Below are positions 1 through 7,842 of a DNA stretch of 64,000 nucleotides, in pieces. The notes below the pieces were generated by a model. The model saw nothing but the letters and a program-made list of their open reading frames with translations, was not told where the DNA came from and searched no databases. Origin of the DNA: Natronosalvus hydrolyticus (lineage in GTDB: Archaea > Halobacteriota > Halobacteria > Halobacteriales > Natrialbaceae); NCBI GenBank assembly GCA_025517525.1, contig JAOPJZ010000002.1:488769-552768 (forward strand). The letters run 5' to 3'. The number at the start of each line of letters is the position of its first letter. Position 1 is the stretch's first letter. Made by a program: the position numbers and the translations under genes.

Positions 1-220
1 GGGCTTTCTCCTTGATTCTGTAATTTGCGGAAAACAGGGATATTCCGCGGCATCTTCGGGGCAAAGAACAAGGTGCAATGGTTTCAGTATTCCTTTCACG
101 GGATGGCAGCCAATACCGTCCGACGAGGCGTCCAGTAGCCGCCCCGGCGTCGCCAGCGGTTCCCACGTCGTAGAACTTAGCCCCCTCTCTTAACTCCGTC
201 GACGGGGTACTACCGGCACC

Positions 221-976
221 ATGTCGAACGACGATCCATCGGTCCGCTTAGAGAAAACGACCGAACTCACGGCCGAATCGCCCACGCTCATCGAGGGGCT
301 CCCGGGGCTGGGACTAGTCGCGTCCATTGCGGTCGATCAGATTACGAAGCAACTCGGGCTCGAATCGCACGGAAATATCGTCTCCGAGGACTTTCCGCCC
401 GTGACGTCGTTTCACGACGGGCGAGTCCGGGACACTGTCCGAGTCTACGCCGGCGAGGACCCGGCCGTGATGACGCTGCAAAGCGACGTTCCGATCCCGC
501 CGTCCGCAGTCGAGTCGCTGAGTCAGTGCGTGTTGAACGACCTGGCCGACGAATTCGATCGGGCCGTCTTCCTGGCGGGTGCACCCGCCGAATCCAAAGA
601 GCAGATCGGCGAGGTCATCGGCGTGGCGACGGACGACGAGCTAGAGGAGGAAATCATCGAAGCTGGCATCACACCCGCGGAGGGGACGGGGACGATCGGC
701 GGCGTGACTGGCGCGCTCGTGAACGATTGTTATCACGCCGGTATCCCGGCCGCCGTACTCATCGTTCGGTCGCACCCATACATCCCCGACCCCGCTGCGG
801 CCCGCGACGTCATCGAAGAGGCCCTCGAACCGCTCGTGAAGTTCGAGATCGACACCCAAGAACTGCTCGATCAGTCCGATAAAATCCAGCAGCAAAAGCA
901 GCAGATAGCCGAACAACTCCAGCAGTACCAGCAGGAAGAAAACGAGCGGCCGCAGACGGGGGGCATGTTCCAGTAG
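221..976 (+). CDS. PAC2-family protein (proteasome assembly chaperone-like)
   Basis: The 251-residue product fits the archaeal PAC2 family, relatives of the eukaryotic proteasome-assembly chaperone PAC2. Near the N-terminus it has the family sequence LIEGLPGLGLVASIAVDQI (about residues 23-41), then the SEDFPPVTSFHDG segment and a C-terminal half with TGTIGGVTGALVNDC and the HPYIPDPAAA loop. The last 35 residues are rich in Gln and Glu and probably form a coiled coil. No signal peptide or membrane segment is present. The biochemical role of the archaeal proteins is not settled; a part in proteasome assembly is inferred from homology. It stands alone, with about 270 bases to the next gene. Confidence 0.88.
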   Translation: MSNDDPSVRLEKTTELTAESPTLIEGLPGLGLVASIAVDQITKQLGLESHGNIVSEDFPPVTSFHDGRVRDTVRVYAGEDPAVMTLQSDVPIPPSAVESLSQCVLNDLADEFDRAVFLAGAPAESKEQIGEVIGVATDDELEEEIIEAGITPAEGTGTIGGVTGALVNDCYHAGIPAAVLIVRSHPYIPDPAAARDVIEEALEPLVKFEIDTQELLDQSDKIQQQKQQIAEQLQQYQQEENERPQTGGMFQ

Positions 977-1247
977 TCGACGTTCCCGGCTACGACCGCG
1001 TGGGCTGTCAACCGATATACGCCCGCCGGCCCTCGAAGCCAAAGGATTCGAGCTCGACCGCCGAGAGCGTCACTGCCGGGGACACTTCTGGCCCGTAGAG
1101 ATCCTGATCGGCCACCCGACCTGATTACGACGGAGATACGCATAGAAACCGACGTTTCCTGACGCGACCGTTCCGGAAGAATATACGTTTGTTCCTGGGG
1201 AGAGCATCGTATTTACGAGCGGGTGTAGAACGTACTATCCAAGAACG

Positions 1248-1862
1248 ATGACGTTACCGATAGATGTCCGTGATCGCGACCTCTATGCCCCCGATCAGGT
1301 CCACGTCAACGAGGCGTATCGATCAGATCTCGAAGGCATCTTGATTCCGCACGAGGAAATCGAGGACTGCGTAGCTCGACTTGCGGCAGAGATCACGGAC
1401 GAATACCGCTCAAACCCGGACTTCTACCCGATCTGTGTGCTCAAAGGGGCGATGCGGTTTTTCGTGGACCTGCTGCGACACCTCGACCTCGAGGTGCTAT
1501 ACAGCGAGGGTATCGTTTACTCTTCCCGGTACCAGGCCGGACCAACTACTGAAACGCCGTCCGTACAGTTCTTTAACGAGGACAATCTCTCGGGGAAGGA
1601 TGTCCTGCTCGTTGAGGATATCCTCGACGAGGGTTACACGCTGGCGACGCTTCGAGATCAAATCGAGGAGTTCGATCCCGCATCGGTCACGATCACGACG
1701 CTTTTCAACACGTCGGTGGACCGAGACGTGAACGTCGACCCAGCGTTCAAAGGGTTCATCATCCCGGATCGGTTCTTCGTGGGATACGGACTCGACTACG
1801 AGGAACGGTATCGGGACCTCCACCACCTCGGAGCCCTCGACCCGGAGATCGTCGACGACTAG
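1248..1862 (+). CDS. Phosphoribosyltransferase, hypoxanthine/guanine type
   Basis: This 204-residue cytosolic protein has the type I phosphoribosyltransferase fold. The PRPP-binding loop is VLLVEDILDEGYTLATL (about residues 124-140), with the usual acidic pair and a small residue after Gly. The earlier segment YPICVLKGAMRFFVDLLRHL matches the HGPRT beta-strand and loop that carries the Leu-Lys-Gly motif. The expected reaction is base plus PRPP to nucleotide monophosphate plus pyrophosphate in purine salvage. The acidic triad reads EDILDE instead of the more usual DDIxDTG, so the exact base is uncertain. A short AT-rich box (aatatacg, near 1181) lies well upstream, so the transcript may have a leader. 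Confidence 0.85.
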   Translation: MTLPIDVRDRDLYAPDQVHVNEAYRSDLEGILIPHEEIEDCVARLAAEITDEYRSNPDFYPICVLKGAMRFFVDLLRHLDLEVLYSEGIVYSSRYQAGPTTETPSVQFFNEDNLSGKDVLLVEDILDEGYTLATLRDQIEEFDPASVTITTLFNTSVDRDVNVDPAFKGFIIPDRFFVGYGLDYEERYRDLHHLGALDPEIVDD

Positions 1863-1943
1863 ACGGCCGCCGGGCTGTCCGAACGAGACGCTACCTCCTA
1901 TTCGAGGAGCGATCCGCCTCGGCAAGGCCCATTCTCGGACAGC

Positions 1944-2128
1944 TCATTCCGAGTAAAACCCCTCGAGTATCTCGAGATCGTGCTGTGCTCGTATAAACTC
2001 CGAAGTCGAACGCTTGGTATCGCAGTGCGGACATGACAATTCCTGATCGGCGGGGGCAAGTCCCCTGGATTCTCTTCCCAGTGCTCGTCACAGCCGGGAC
2101 AGTGCAATTGGATCCACGCGTCGGACAT
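1944..2128 (-). pseudogene. Small double-CxxC zinc-ribbon protein, broken by one frameshift
   Basis: Reading from the ATG at 2128 the minus strand begins MSDAWIQLHCPGCDEHWEE, and after a one-base shift continues LSCPHCDTKRSTSEFIRAQ and ends LEILEGFYSE at 1944. Joined, it gives about 61 residues with two CPxC knuckles (CPGC and CPHC), as in small haloarchaeal zinc-ribbon proteins. The shift lies in a G-run on the plus strand near 2051-2058, and the total length (185 bases) is exactly one base short of a whole number of codons. Either the gene lost a base or the run was misread. Without the shift, the first frame runs on into unrelated sequence. The same frame is also open upstream to 2317, but that extension has no recognised similarity. 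Confidence 0.7.
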
Positions 2129-2320
2129 GTGGATCCGTTCGCGCCGCTCAATAAATGATGGTCCTTTCGGCCCGCAGTGCATCGAATAGGTCCCGACGTG
2201 TCTCTCCAGCATCTCCCTGAATCCGCTGCTATCGATTACCTCGTGCTGCTCGAAGTACAACCGGAGGTTCCGGATCGAATCACGACGGCGTCCCAGTACT
2301 TCTCGAGAACCGGCCATCCC

Positions 2321-2480
2321 GTCATCGGTTCAAGCGAACCTCGAACACTCCCTGAAAGAAGCGGTGTACAATCCCCTTTCGTGGGTCAGAGACAACGACG
2401 AACAAGATATTGACGATCTCATGCCGGAGATTGACCACCTTTTCGTTCACTCAACAGCTGTGACTAACGTCCAAAGTTGA
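2321..2480 (+). pseudogene. Unrecognised coding remnant
   Basis: One plus-strand frame reads as an acidic haloarchaeal-like tail, with the segment WVRDNDEQDIDDLMPEIDHLF just before a TGA at 2478-2480, but it has no start codon. The composition, rich in Asp and Glu, suggests it was once translated. No family was recognised. The stretch from 2481 to 2789 shows no convincing gene. Confidence 0.3.
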
Positions 2481-2789
2481 GTAATAAAACGATGGAAGTC
2501 CGGAGAGACAGTATGACCGACCAGTCAGTGTTGATCGGCGAAACAACACAGAGTGTGATTCATTTCTAACCTCCAAAGGCCACGGCGTATCGAGTATGGG
2601 GTCAAAAATGAGGGATGCGGTGTCCCGCTTTTATTTAGCTACGACGAGGAGGATAGCCGGATCATTTTAACATTTGTAATAGCCACCCTCCATCCCGACG
2701 TACATATCTTCGACTGGATCAACGACGTGCAGTACAGTCAGCCGGTCGCTGTTTACCCGTTTCGCTGCGTCCTTGGAGAGGCGCCGTGA

Positions 2790-2999
2790 GATGTCTACGT
2801 CAAGCGAATCAAACTCTCGTCGTCTGCACCTGATTCCATTCTTGTTCCGGTCGCGGGCGTCCCCCATGATACACTGGCCGCAGAACTCGAGGAAACCATC
2901 GCTGACCACTGGTCCGTTCGACTGCTCGTGTCCATGGCATCCGTATCCCGACCTGAAGGCGCTCGACGACGACCTCGGGTTCTGGCCCCGACATGGTGA
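2790..2999 (+). pseudogene. Fragment of a transporter-UspA fusion or UspA protein
   Basis: The frame reads DVYVKRIKLSSSAPDSILVP followed by VAGVPHDTLAAELEETIA, which resembles the linker and first strand of the UspA domain attached to haloarchaeal amino-acid permeases. The frame is closed by a stop directly upstream (2787-2789), and the similarity fades before the stop at 2997. Most of the gene is missing. It lies directly against the left end of the IS200/IS605 element, so the element or a deletion next to it may have removed the rest. Confidence 0.5.
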
Positions 3000-3026
3000 A
3001 AACATTGATACATAGTGCGAGCGCAC

Positions 3027-3048
3027 ACCCGCGTCTTCAGGCGCGGGT
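3027..3048 (+). repeat. Left-end IS200/IS605 hairpin
   Basis: Seven-base stem (acccgcg with cgcgggt) and an 8-base loop tcttcagg. It matches the right-end hairpin at 4817-4838 almost base for base, as expected if TnpA recognises both ends as folded single strands. Confidence 0.85.
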
Positions 3049-3152
3049 CGAGCGATAGGCATAGTACGTCCGATCCACGTTGCTACGAACCGCTGGATTT
3101 CCCACGCCATTAGGTAGTTTTAAGCTAGTACTAGCCATAGTGTGTAGTACGG

Positions 3153-3542
3153 ATGAAGACCACACGGCACGCGACTTACAACCTCAACTACCACATAGTG
3201 TGGTTGCCCAAGTATCGTAACTCGGTACTGGCTAACGAGGTCGAAGACCGTGTGCGTCGAATCCTCCACGAAATCGCCGACGAAAAAGGATTGGAAATAA
3301 TCGACCTTACCGTCCAACCCGACCACGTTCACCTGTTCGTGAGTAGCCCACCGAAACACGCCCCGTCACTGCTCGCCAACTGGTTCAAAGGCATCAGTTC
3401 GCGGAAATACAACCACCGCTACGCCGACCACGATGGCGAGAAAATCAAGTGGGCGCGTGGCTACTACGCGGGAACAGCAGGGCACGTCTCAAGCGAAACG
3501 GTTCAAGACTATATCCAGCGTCACCAGGAGAGTGAACAGTGA
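3153..3542 (+). CDS. tnpA: IS200/IS605 Y1 transposase TnpA
   Basis: This is a 129-residue HUH-type single-strand transposase. The metal-binding HUH motif is H58-V-H60 (PDHVHLF) and the catalytic tyrosine is Y120 in the last helix (VQDYIQ). The segment YHIVWLPKYRN near the N-terminus is typical of the family, and length is normal (about 130-150). It cuts and rejoins single-stranded DNA at the element ends by a 5'-phosphotyrosine intermediate. The gene overlaps tnpB by four bases, so the two are translationally coupled. All catalytic residues are present, so the enzyme may still be active. Confidence 0.95.
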   Translation: MKTTRHATYNLNYHIVWLPKYRNSVLANEVEDRVRRILHEIADEKGLEIIDLTVQPDHVHLFVSSPPKHAPSLLANWFKGISSRKYNHRYADHDGEKIKWARGYYAGTAGHVSSETVQDYIQRHQESEQ

Positions 3543-4783
3543 CTGAACTCACCGAGACGCTGGAACTCAAGCTTGTGGAACCGAACGCCCACAAGCATCG
3601 GAAACTGTGTGAGACGAAACAGGCGTATCAAGACGCCCTCGAAGCCGCGTTCAACGCGAATTGTACCACTCAGACCGAAGCGAACAACGTGGTTGTCAAC
3701 TACGACTTGAGTGGCTACGCAAAGAACGCCCTCAAGAAGTACGTCCCGCAACTTCGCGGGGGAAGCTACGACGCGAAAGAGCTTCACGACGACCACCCTG
3801 TTCGGTTCACGAACGAAGGTCCAAAACTCGACCACAAGCCACAGAACGCCATCGAGTGGTACGTCAAAATCCCCCACCACGACGACTACCATCTCTGGTT
3901 GCCTGCCCAACCGAATCCCGAACAGCGAGAGTGGCTGGAAGCGTTGCACGCGGGGGACGCAAAGATGGGCGAGTGTCGGCTGTTCGACCGCGATGGTGTG
4001 TGGTACTTCCACATCGTCGCCACACGGGACGTGGAGGAACGAGCCAGTTCGGCGTCTGAAACGCCGATTGGGGTAGACATCGGGGAAGCCTCTTTGGTAA
4101 CGGTGTGTCACCGTAACGAGCGCGGCTCCCCGACTGAACCCAACCTCTGGAACGACGAAGGGAAGCGAGTTCGACAACTTCGTGAGACGTATTTCACGGC
4201 GACTCGACGCCTTCAGCAACGCGGAAGCGAACGTATCGTAGAGTCCTACGGGGATTCACTCTGGCGACAGATAGACGACATTCTTCACACGGTCACGTCG
4301 GAGGTTGTCGCCTACGCCGACCAGTTCGAGAACCCCGTGTTAGTTCTGGAAGACTTGACGCACATCCGTGAGAACATGGACTACGGCGCGTTCATGAACC
4401 GCCGACTTCACGGATGGGGCTTTGCGAAGATGCACGCCCAACTCCGCTACAAGGCGGCTGAGAAAGGGATTCGCGTGGAGACGGTGAATCCCGCCTACAC
4501 CTCAAAGGCGTGCCACTGTTGTGGGGAACAGGGCTACCGCCCTGATCAAGCGACGTTCACGTGTTCCAACTCGGCGTGTTGGGTCTCGGAGTATCACGCG
4601 GACATCAACGCCGCACTCAATATAGCAGAACGCCACCTCAGCGGAGAGAGCCATTCAAGAGAACACAGGAGTGGCGATGACTCGGCTGAGGAAGGGGGCC
4701 GTTTGACCGGCCCGCAAGACAGCCACACCGATGCTGACACCCAGCAAGTGACGCGTGGAACGCCATGCGTCTTGAAACCTTAG
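3539..4783 (+). CDS. tnpB: TnpB RNA-guided nuclease of the IS200/IS605 element
   Basis: The 414-residue product has the full RuvC-like DED triad: D180 (IGVDIGEASL), E271 (VLVLEDLTHI) and D355 (YHADINAALNIA). A four-cysteine zinc ribbon sits between the last two (C325, C328, C342, C347). Start is GTG at 3539, overlapping the end of tnpA. Studied TnpB proteins use an RNA made from the 3' end of the element to cut DNA next to the target motif, favouring retention of the element. The C-terminal tail after about residue 365 is hydrophilic and of low complexity, and its coding DNA probably overlaps the guide RNA. Nothing suggests inactivation. Confidence 0.95.
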   Translation: MTELTETLELKLVEPNAHKHRKLCETKQAYQDALEAAFNANCTTQTEANNVVVNYDLSGYAKNALKKYVPQLRGGSYDAKELHDDHPVRFTNEGPKLDHKPQNAIEWYVKIPHHDDYHLWLPAQPNPEQREWLEALHAGDAKMGECRLFDRDGVWYFHIVATRDVEERASSASETPIGVDIGEASLVTVCHRNERGSPTEPNLWNDEGKRVRQLRETYFTATRRLQQRGSERIVESYGDSLWRQIDDILHTVTSEVVAYADQFENPVLVLEDLTHIRENMDYGAFMNRRLHGWGFAKMHAQLRYKAAEKGIRVETVNPAYTSKACHCCGEQGYRPDQATFTCSNSACWVSEYHADINAALNIAERHLSGESHSREHRSGDDSAEEGGRLTGPQDSHTDADTQQVTRGTPCVLKP

Positions 4784-4847
4784 GGCCGCACTCGGCCTGA
4801 AATTCCATGGTGGGATTCCCGCGACTTCAGGCGCGGGAGGAGGTCAA
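4690..4847 (+). ncRNA. Predicted TnpB guide (omega/re) RNA scaffold
   Basis: In studied IS200/IS605 elements the guide RNA comes from the sense strand at the 3' end of tnpB and through the right end, and its variable guide is the first bases of flanking DNA. Here the matching stretch covers the tnpB tail, the intergenic part and the right-end hairpin at 4817-4838. The guide would start near 4848, inside the SLC13 fragment. The start of the RNA is a guess; only the position relative to tnpB and the hairpin is seen. Confidence 0.45.
4817..4838 (+). repeat. Right-end IS200/IS605 hairpin
   Basis: Seven-base stem (tcccgcg with cgcggga) and an 8-base loop acttcagg, the partner of the left-end hairpin. 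It lies 33 bases after the tnpB stop codon. Confidence 0.85.
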
Positions 4848-5127
4848 TATCCCGGTCTTGGCGGCACTGGCAGCAGCGCTCGCGATCCATCCGTATCTCC
4901 TGATGGTCGTCGCGACGACGGTCGCTTCCTTCGCCTTTATGTTGCCCGTTGCGACACCACCGAACGCTGTCGTATTCGGGAGCGGCTACATCACCGTGCC
5001 GCAGATGGCTCGCACTGGCTTTTTGCTCAATCTTGTCGGGGTGGTGCTCGCCGTCCTGTTCGCGCTTCTGTGGCTGCCTATCGCCTGGGATATCGACCCA
5101 GGAACGGTTCCACCCTGGTTCGGATGA
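4843..5127 (+). pseudogene. C-terminal fragment of an SLC13/DASS-type anion transporter
   Basis: The frame resumes right after the insertion sequence as VNIPVLAALAAALAIHPYLL and includes FMLPVATPPNAVVFGSG and MARTGFLLNLVGVVLAV. These are the conserved last helices of the SLC13 (divalent anion:sodium symporter) family; the ATPPNA motif is highly typical. Only about 95 of the usual 450-600 residues remain, and no start or upstream part exists on the far side of the element. It is a dead end of a transporter gene cut by the insertion or by a linked deletion. An open frame starts within the element at 4807, but its first residues are non-native. Confidence 0.75.
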
Positions 5128-5194
5128 ATACATAGTAACCGATCCAAGAGTACGGTGAATAACGAAATAGCTCGATTCAATATGATCTCGACAC

Positions 5195-5219
5195 CGGGGC
5201 GATTCGAATCGCTACCCCG
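5195..5219. repeat. Palindrome in a 567-bp gene-poor stretch
   Basis: A 12-base perfect palindrome (cgattcgaatcg) flanked by cgggg and ccccg arms. It lies in the 5128-5694 interval, which has no intact gene. That interval also shows coding-like scraps: a minus-strand coiled-coil-like piece (LEIDDQRDRDQQL, about 5190-5340) and a plus-strand piece ending LWEYCQRVVELAQQRLEESV at 5463. They suggest decayed genes of unknown kind. Confidence 0.35.
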
Positions 5220-5694
5220 TCGTTTTTCGGCGGCTTGCCGAGTTCTTCCTCGATTGCAGTCACTCGAACCGATAACTGTTGGTCACGATCACGCTGGTCA
5301 TCGATTTCGAGCCGCGCGTCGTCTGCACGACCCATCCACAGGTTCCGGAGTACGGATATTCCGGCGGCGAGACGCTCGACGACGCAACGAGAACGACGCC
5401 CTCTGGGAGTACTGCCAACGCGTCGTCGAACTCGCCCAGCAGCGACTCGAGGAGTCCGTCTGATCCGCCGACTCACAACACAGGAGAAGTGAAACACGCC
5501 GTCGAACCGCCGCTGCAGCGATCTCCGGTCGACTCGAACCGATCTCCGAGTCCGTCACGTCGCTACGACCGGGTATCCATCGCGGGGTCGCGACCTTCGG
5601 GAAACCGTCAGCTTCGATCTTCCCGTTGTGTGTTCCAGTCCAAACCGTCGTCGAACGGTCGGCGAGCAGTCGTCCATCGACACACGTGGTCGGC

Positions 5695-6372
5695 CTACGC
5701 CCGGATTGACTCGATAATCTCGACCCCGGCGGAGGCGCCGATGCGCGTCGCGCCAGCCTCGACCATCTCGAGGACTTCCTCGAAGGAGTGAATGCCCCCG
5801 GAAGCTTTCACGCCCACGTCGGGACCGATCGCCTCCCGCATCGCCCGGACCTCGGCGGAATCGCAGCCACCCTCGTAGCCAACCGCGGTCTTGACGAAAT
5901 CGGCACCACCTTCCGCGACGAGTTCGGCGGCGGTCCGAATCTCATCCGCAGAGAGTGCAGGGGACTCGATAATGCACTTCAGCGTTGTCTCGCCGACTGC
6001 CTCCTTTACGGCCCTGACGTCCTCGACAACGGACTCGTGATCGTCGTTGGCGAAGGCAGTTCGGTTCATGACCATGTCCAGTTCGTCAGCGTGGTCCGAG
6101 AGCGCCTCCACCTCGGCCTCTTTGGCCCGCGTGTTCTGTACACCGTAGGGGAACCCGACCACGACCGTCACGTTGGCCGCGTCGCCGAGCAGTTGCGCCA
6201 CAAGTTCCGCGTGGTAGGGGACCACGACGGCGGAGCAGAACCCGTACTCGCGAACCTCCTCGCAGAGCTTTCGGATGTCCACCTCGGTCGCGTCCGGTTC
6301 GACGTTCGTGTGGTCGATGATCGACGCGACCTGCTCTGGATCGGCCTGTAGCTCGTTGGCGTTCACGTCCAT
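5695..6372 (-). CDS. deoC: Deoxyribose-phosphate aldolase DeoC
   Basis: The 225-residue class I aldolase splits 2-deoxyribose 5-phosphate into acetaldehyde and glyceraldehyde 3-phosphate in nucleoside catabolism. The Schiff-base lysine lies in FVKTAVGYEGG and the proton-relay lysine in GVKASGGIHSFEE, both intact; IDHTNVEP near the N-terminus is the usual first strand. Length is normal for the family. The gene stands alone, with decayed DNA downstream and a palindromic repeat 50 bases upstream of its start. Confidence 0.93.
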   Translation of the reverse strand: MDVNANELQADPEQVASIIDHTNVEPDATEVDIRKLCEEVREYGFCSAVVVPYHAELVAQLLGDAANVTVVVGFPYGVQNTRAKEAEVEALSDHADELDMVMNRTAFANDDHESVVEDVRAVKEAVGETTLKCIIESPALSADEIRTAAELVAEGGADFVKTAVGYEGGCDSAEVRAMREAIGPDVGVKASGGIHSFEEVLEMVEAGATRIGASAGVEIIESIRA

Positions 6373-6423
6373 GATGACGCAGTTCTCCCGTTGTTGCCTT
6401 CCATGTTTCGAGGCGAGGACGGC

Positions 6424-6510
6424 CTAGTGACTTCCCAAACCTGAACGGATGCGTGAAACCGATTGCATGCGTCCGGTTTCACGCATCAATCGACGTTTAG
6501 GAGGGTTAGT
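6424..6510. repeat. Palindromic repeat element, copy 1
   Basis: An 87-bp near-palindrome. Its core is a perfect 14-base inverted repeat (gatgcgtgaaaccg at 6448-6461, complement at 6474-6487). Outer arms cccaaac and the weaker gtttagga extend the symmetry. The reverse complement of copy 2 (8512-8601) matches it over most of its length, so the pair are inverted copies about 2.1 kb apart. It has no coding capacity and looks like a MITE with long arms or a protein-binding palindrome. Confidence 0.8.
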
Positions 6511-6548
6511 CGGGAGCGTCATTCCTCGCCGGTCAATTCCTCCTCGGT

Positions 6549-6845
6549 TCAGGATTCTGTCTTCTCGTCGCAACAGTCGAGATAGGCGTCCCAAATCATC
6601 TCGATCATCGTATCACCGAGGGCACTCAACTCGGCCCTAGCCGTCATCATGAGTTCCGTCCACTCTGGGAACTCTACCGGGAACGCCGGAAGTTCGAAGC
6701 GGTGATCGGGAAGCCCGCTAACCTCGGACAGGAAATTCACGCAAAGACTGGGTGAAGTCGTCGCTGTAGACGAGACAGTGACAGTGGACTTCGATCCAGA
6801 GCGGTCGGGACAGACGTTGACTTTCGAGGTCGCGAGGCGGTTCAC
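6549..6845 (-). CDS. Unrecognised small acidic protein
   Basis: This 98-codon frame has an acidic C-terminal half (VEFPEWTELMMTARAELSA followed by IWDAYLDCCDEKTES) typical of haloarchaeal proteins, but its first 35 residues are Ser/Thr-rich and not convincing. The true gene may therefore be shorter or frameshifted. The opposite strand also has coding-like stretches here, so strand choice is uncertain. No family was recognised. Confidence 0.35.
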   Translation of the reverse strand: MNRLATSKVNVCPDRSGSKSTVTVSSTATTSPSLCVNFLSEVSGLPDHRFELPAFPVEFPEWTELMMTARAELSALGDTMIEMIWDAYLDCCDEKTES

Positions 6846-6907
6846 TCCGATGTATGGAGGCCATCGTGACGACGGGGGCTACAGAGTCGATTCGTTACCG
6901 TCGGTGG

Positions 6908-7363
6908 TCACGGGGCGTAGGTTCCTTCGAGTTGTGTCTCGGCAATGACCTTCCCATCCATCGCTGATTCGAGTTGGCCCTTTGTCGTATCCGTGCCGAG
7001 ATCGAGCCGCTGGTCGAGCGCGAAGAGCCGGAATCGATACGTGTGTTCGCGGTCCGGCGGATTCGGACCGCCGTACCCCTGTTCGCCGTAATCGTTCCGC
7101 CCTTGAACAGCTCCAGAAGCATCCCAGTCTTCGGGTATCGTCGACGTGGTCGGGTCGATATTCCAGACTACCCAGTGATCCCAGATCTTGCCAGCTGGCT
7201 CAACAGCATCCGGGTCGTCCATCGCCAACGCTAATGACTCGGTCTCATCGGGCACACCGTCGATTTCGAGGGGCGGATTCACGTTTTCGGCTGTGTATCC
7301 ATACTTGTCTGGAATCGGATCACCGTTCGCAAACGCCGGACTCGTCAATTCTATCGCTGTCAT
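6908..7363 (-). CDS. YbhB/YbcL-type phosphatidylethanolamine-binding (PEBP) protein
   Basis: The 151-residue product begins MTAIELTSPAFANGDPIPDK, and has the PEBP signatures LALAMDDPDA and WDHWVVWNI in the first half and YGGPNPPDREHTYRFRLFAL in the second. Together these form the small anion-binding pocket. The ATG at 7363 fits family length; an open frame runs further upstream but is basic and non-homologous. Bacterial and archaeal members are cytosolic and their role is poorly known. The gene is transcribed away from the small acidic gene at 7449. Confidence 0.92.
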   Translation of the reverse strand: MTAIELTSPAFANGDPIPDKYGYTAENVNPPLEIDGVPDETESLALAMDDPDAVEPAGKIWDHWVVWNIDPTTSTIPEDWDASGAVQGRNDYGEQGYGGPNPPDREHTYRFRLFALDQRLDLGTDTTKGQLESAMDGKVIAETQLEGTYAP

Positions 7364-7448
7364 AGGCCCACTACAGAGATTACTTCGACGAAATAAAAAA
7401 TGACGATCATTCTCACCGCTTAAGAGTAGTCGAGTCTTACAGCGCAAT

Positions 7449-7634
7449 GTGAGGAGAAACAACTGGATCCTGACCGAATCCGACGACATCGATACTCCTG
7501 TCCAGCGAGTACGTGACGCATTTGACGTAGCGGTGAACGAGGCCGAGGAACTGAGCGATCAGGCACGCGAGAGCGTCGAAGATGCGATCGACGATCTCGA
7601 ACAGCGGATCGAATCCCTCCGTAGTGAGGAGTAA
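7449..7634 (+). CDS. Small acidic helical protein, unknown function
   Basis: The product has about 61 residues, with a C-terminal 45-residue acidic helix (heptads around EAEELSDQARESVEDAIDDL). The indicated start is GTG at 7449; an AGGAG sequence lies just inside this start rather than before it, so the true start may be further on at a rare codon. No family was recognised. Its stop codon abuts the stop of the converging DHH fragment at 7635. Confidence 0.5.
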   Translation: MRRNNWILTESDDIDTPVQRVRDAFDVAVNEAEELSDQARESVEDAIDDLEQRIESLRSEE

Positions 7635-7736
7635 TCAGTCTCCCGCAAGACAGTCCGGATTCGAGTTGTCGTGACAGATGACCGCAGGGGATTCATGTTG
7701 GTCGAGGAGCGCGACGAGTTCCTCTACCTGGGCCAT
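7635..7736 (-). pseudogene. N-terminal stub of a DHH-family phosphoesterase
   Basis: From an ATG at 7736 the frame reads MAQVEELVALLDQHESPAVI and then CHDNSNPDCLAGD before a stop. The HDNxxPDCLA segment is the first metal-binding motif (usually HDNPDPDCLAS) at the start of DHH/RecJ-like phosphoesterases. Only about 33 residues of an expected 300-500 are left. Since DHH-DHHA1 enzymes hydrolyse c-di-AMP and related dinucleotides, its position behind dacZ is notable; linkage in function is inference. Confidence 0.6.
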
Positions 7737-7842
7737 AGTCCCGTATTCGGGACCAAGCGCTATCAACGATACCGCTTCCGTAAGCTCTCCAGATGCCCTC
7801 CAGATCGGTAGACAGATCGGGGATCACTGGGGACCACTCCCA

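Larger units (their letters stand above)
3010..4847 (+). mobile_element. IS200/IS605-family insertion sequence (tnpA + tnpB), apparently intact
   Basis: The element contains a Y1 transposase gene and a tnpB gene overlapping by four bases, bounded by two nearly identical subterminal hairpins (3027-3048 and 4817-4838). Each has a 7-bp stem and the loop core cttcagg. Such imperfect end hairpins, with no terminal inverted repeats and no target duplication, are the hallmark of this family. The exact ends are inferred: TTGAT at 3005-3009 is a plausible left target motif and TCAA at 4844-4847 a plausible right cleavage motif. The flanks do not rejoin one gene: UspA debris is on the left and an SLC13 C-terminus on the right. 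Confidence 0.85.

Noticed and set aside
2999..3010. Direct rejoining of the two flanks of the IS200/IS605 element into one transporter gene
   Set aside because: Joining at TTGAT gives a readable frame for a few codons, but the left side has no SLC13 similarity.
5195..5219. tRNA-like arm around gattcgaatc
   Set aside because: It is a simple palindrome; no acceptor stem, anticodon arm or CCA-type end could be aligned.
6540..6860. Plus-strand frame with LWELYRERRKFEAVIGKPAN
   Set aside because: It is coding-like but basic compared with haloarchaeal proteins and overlaps the acidic minus-strand frame; too little to choose it.
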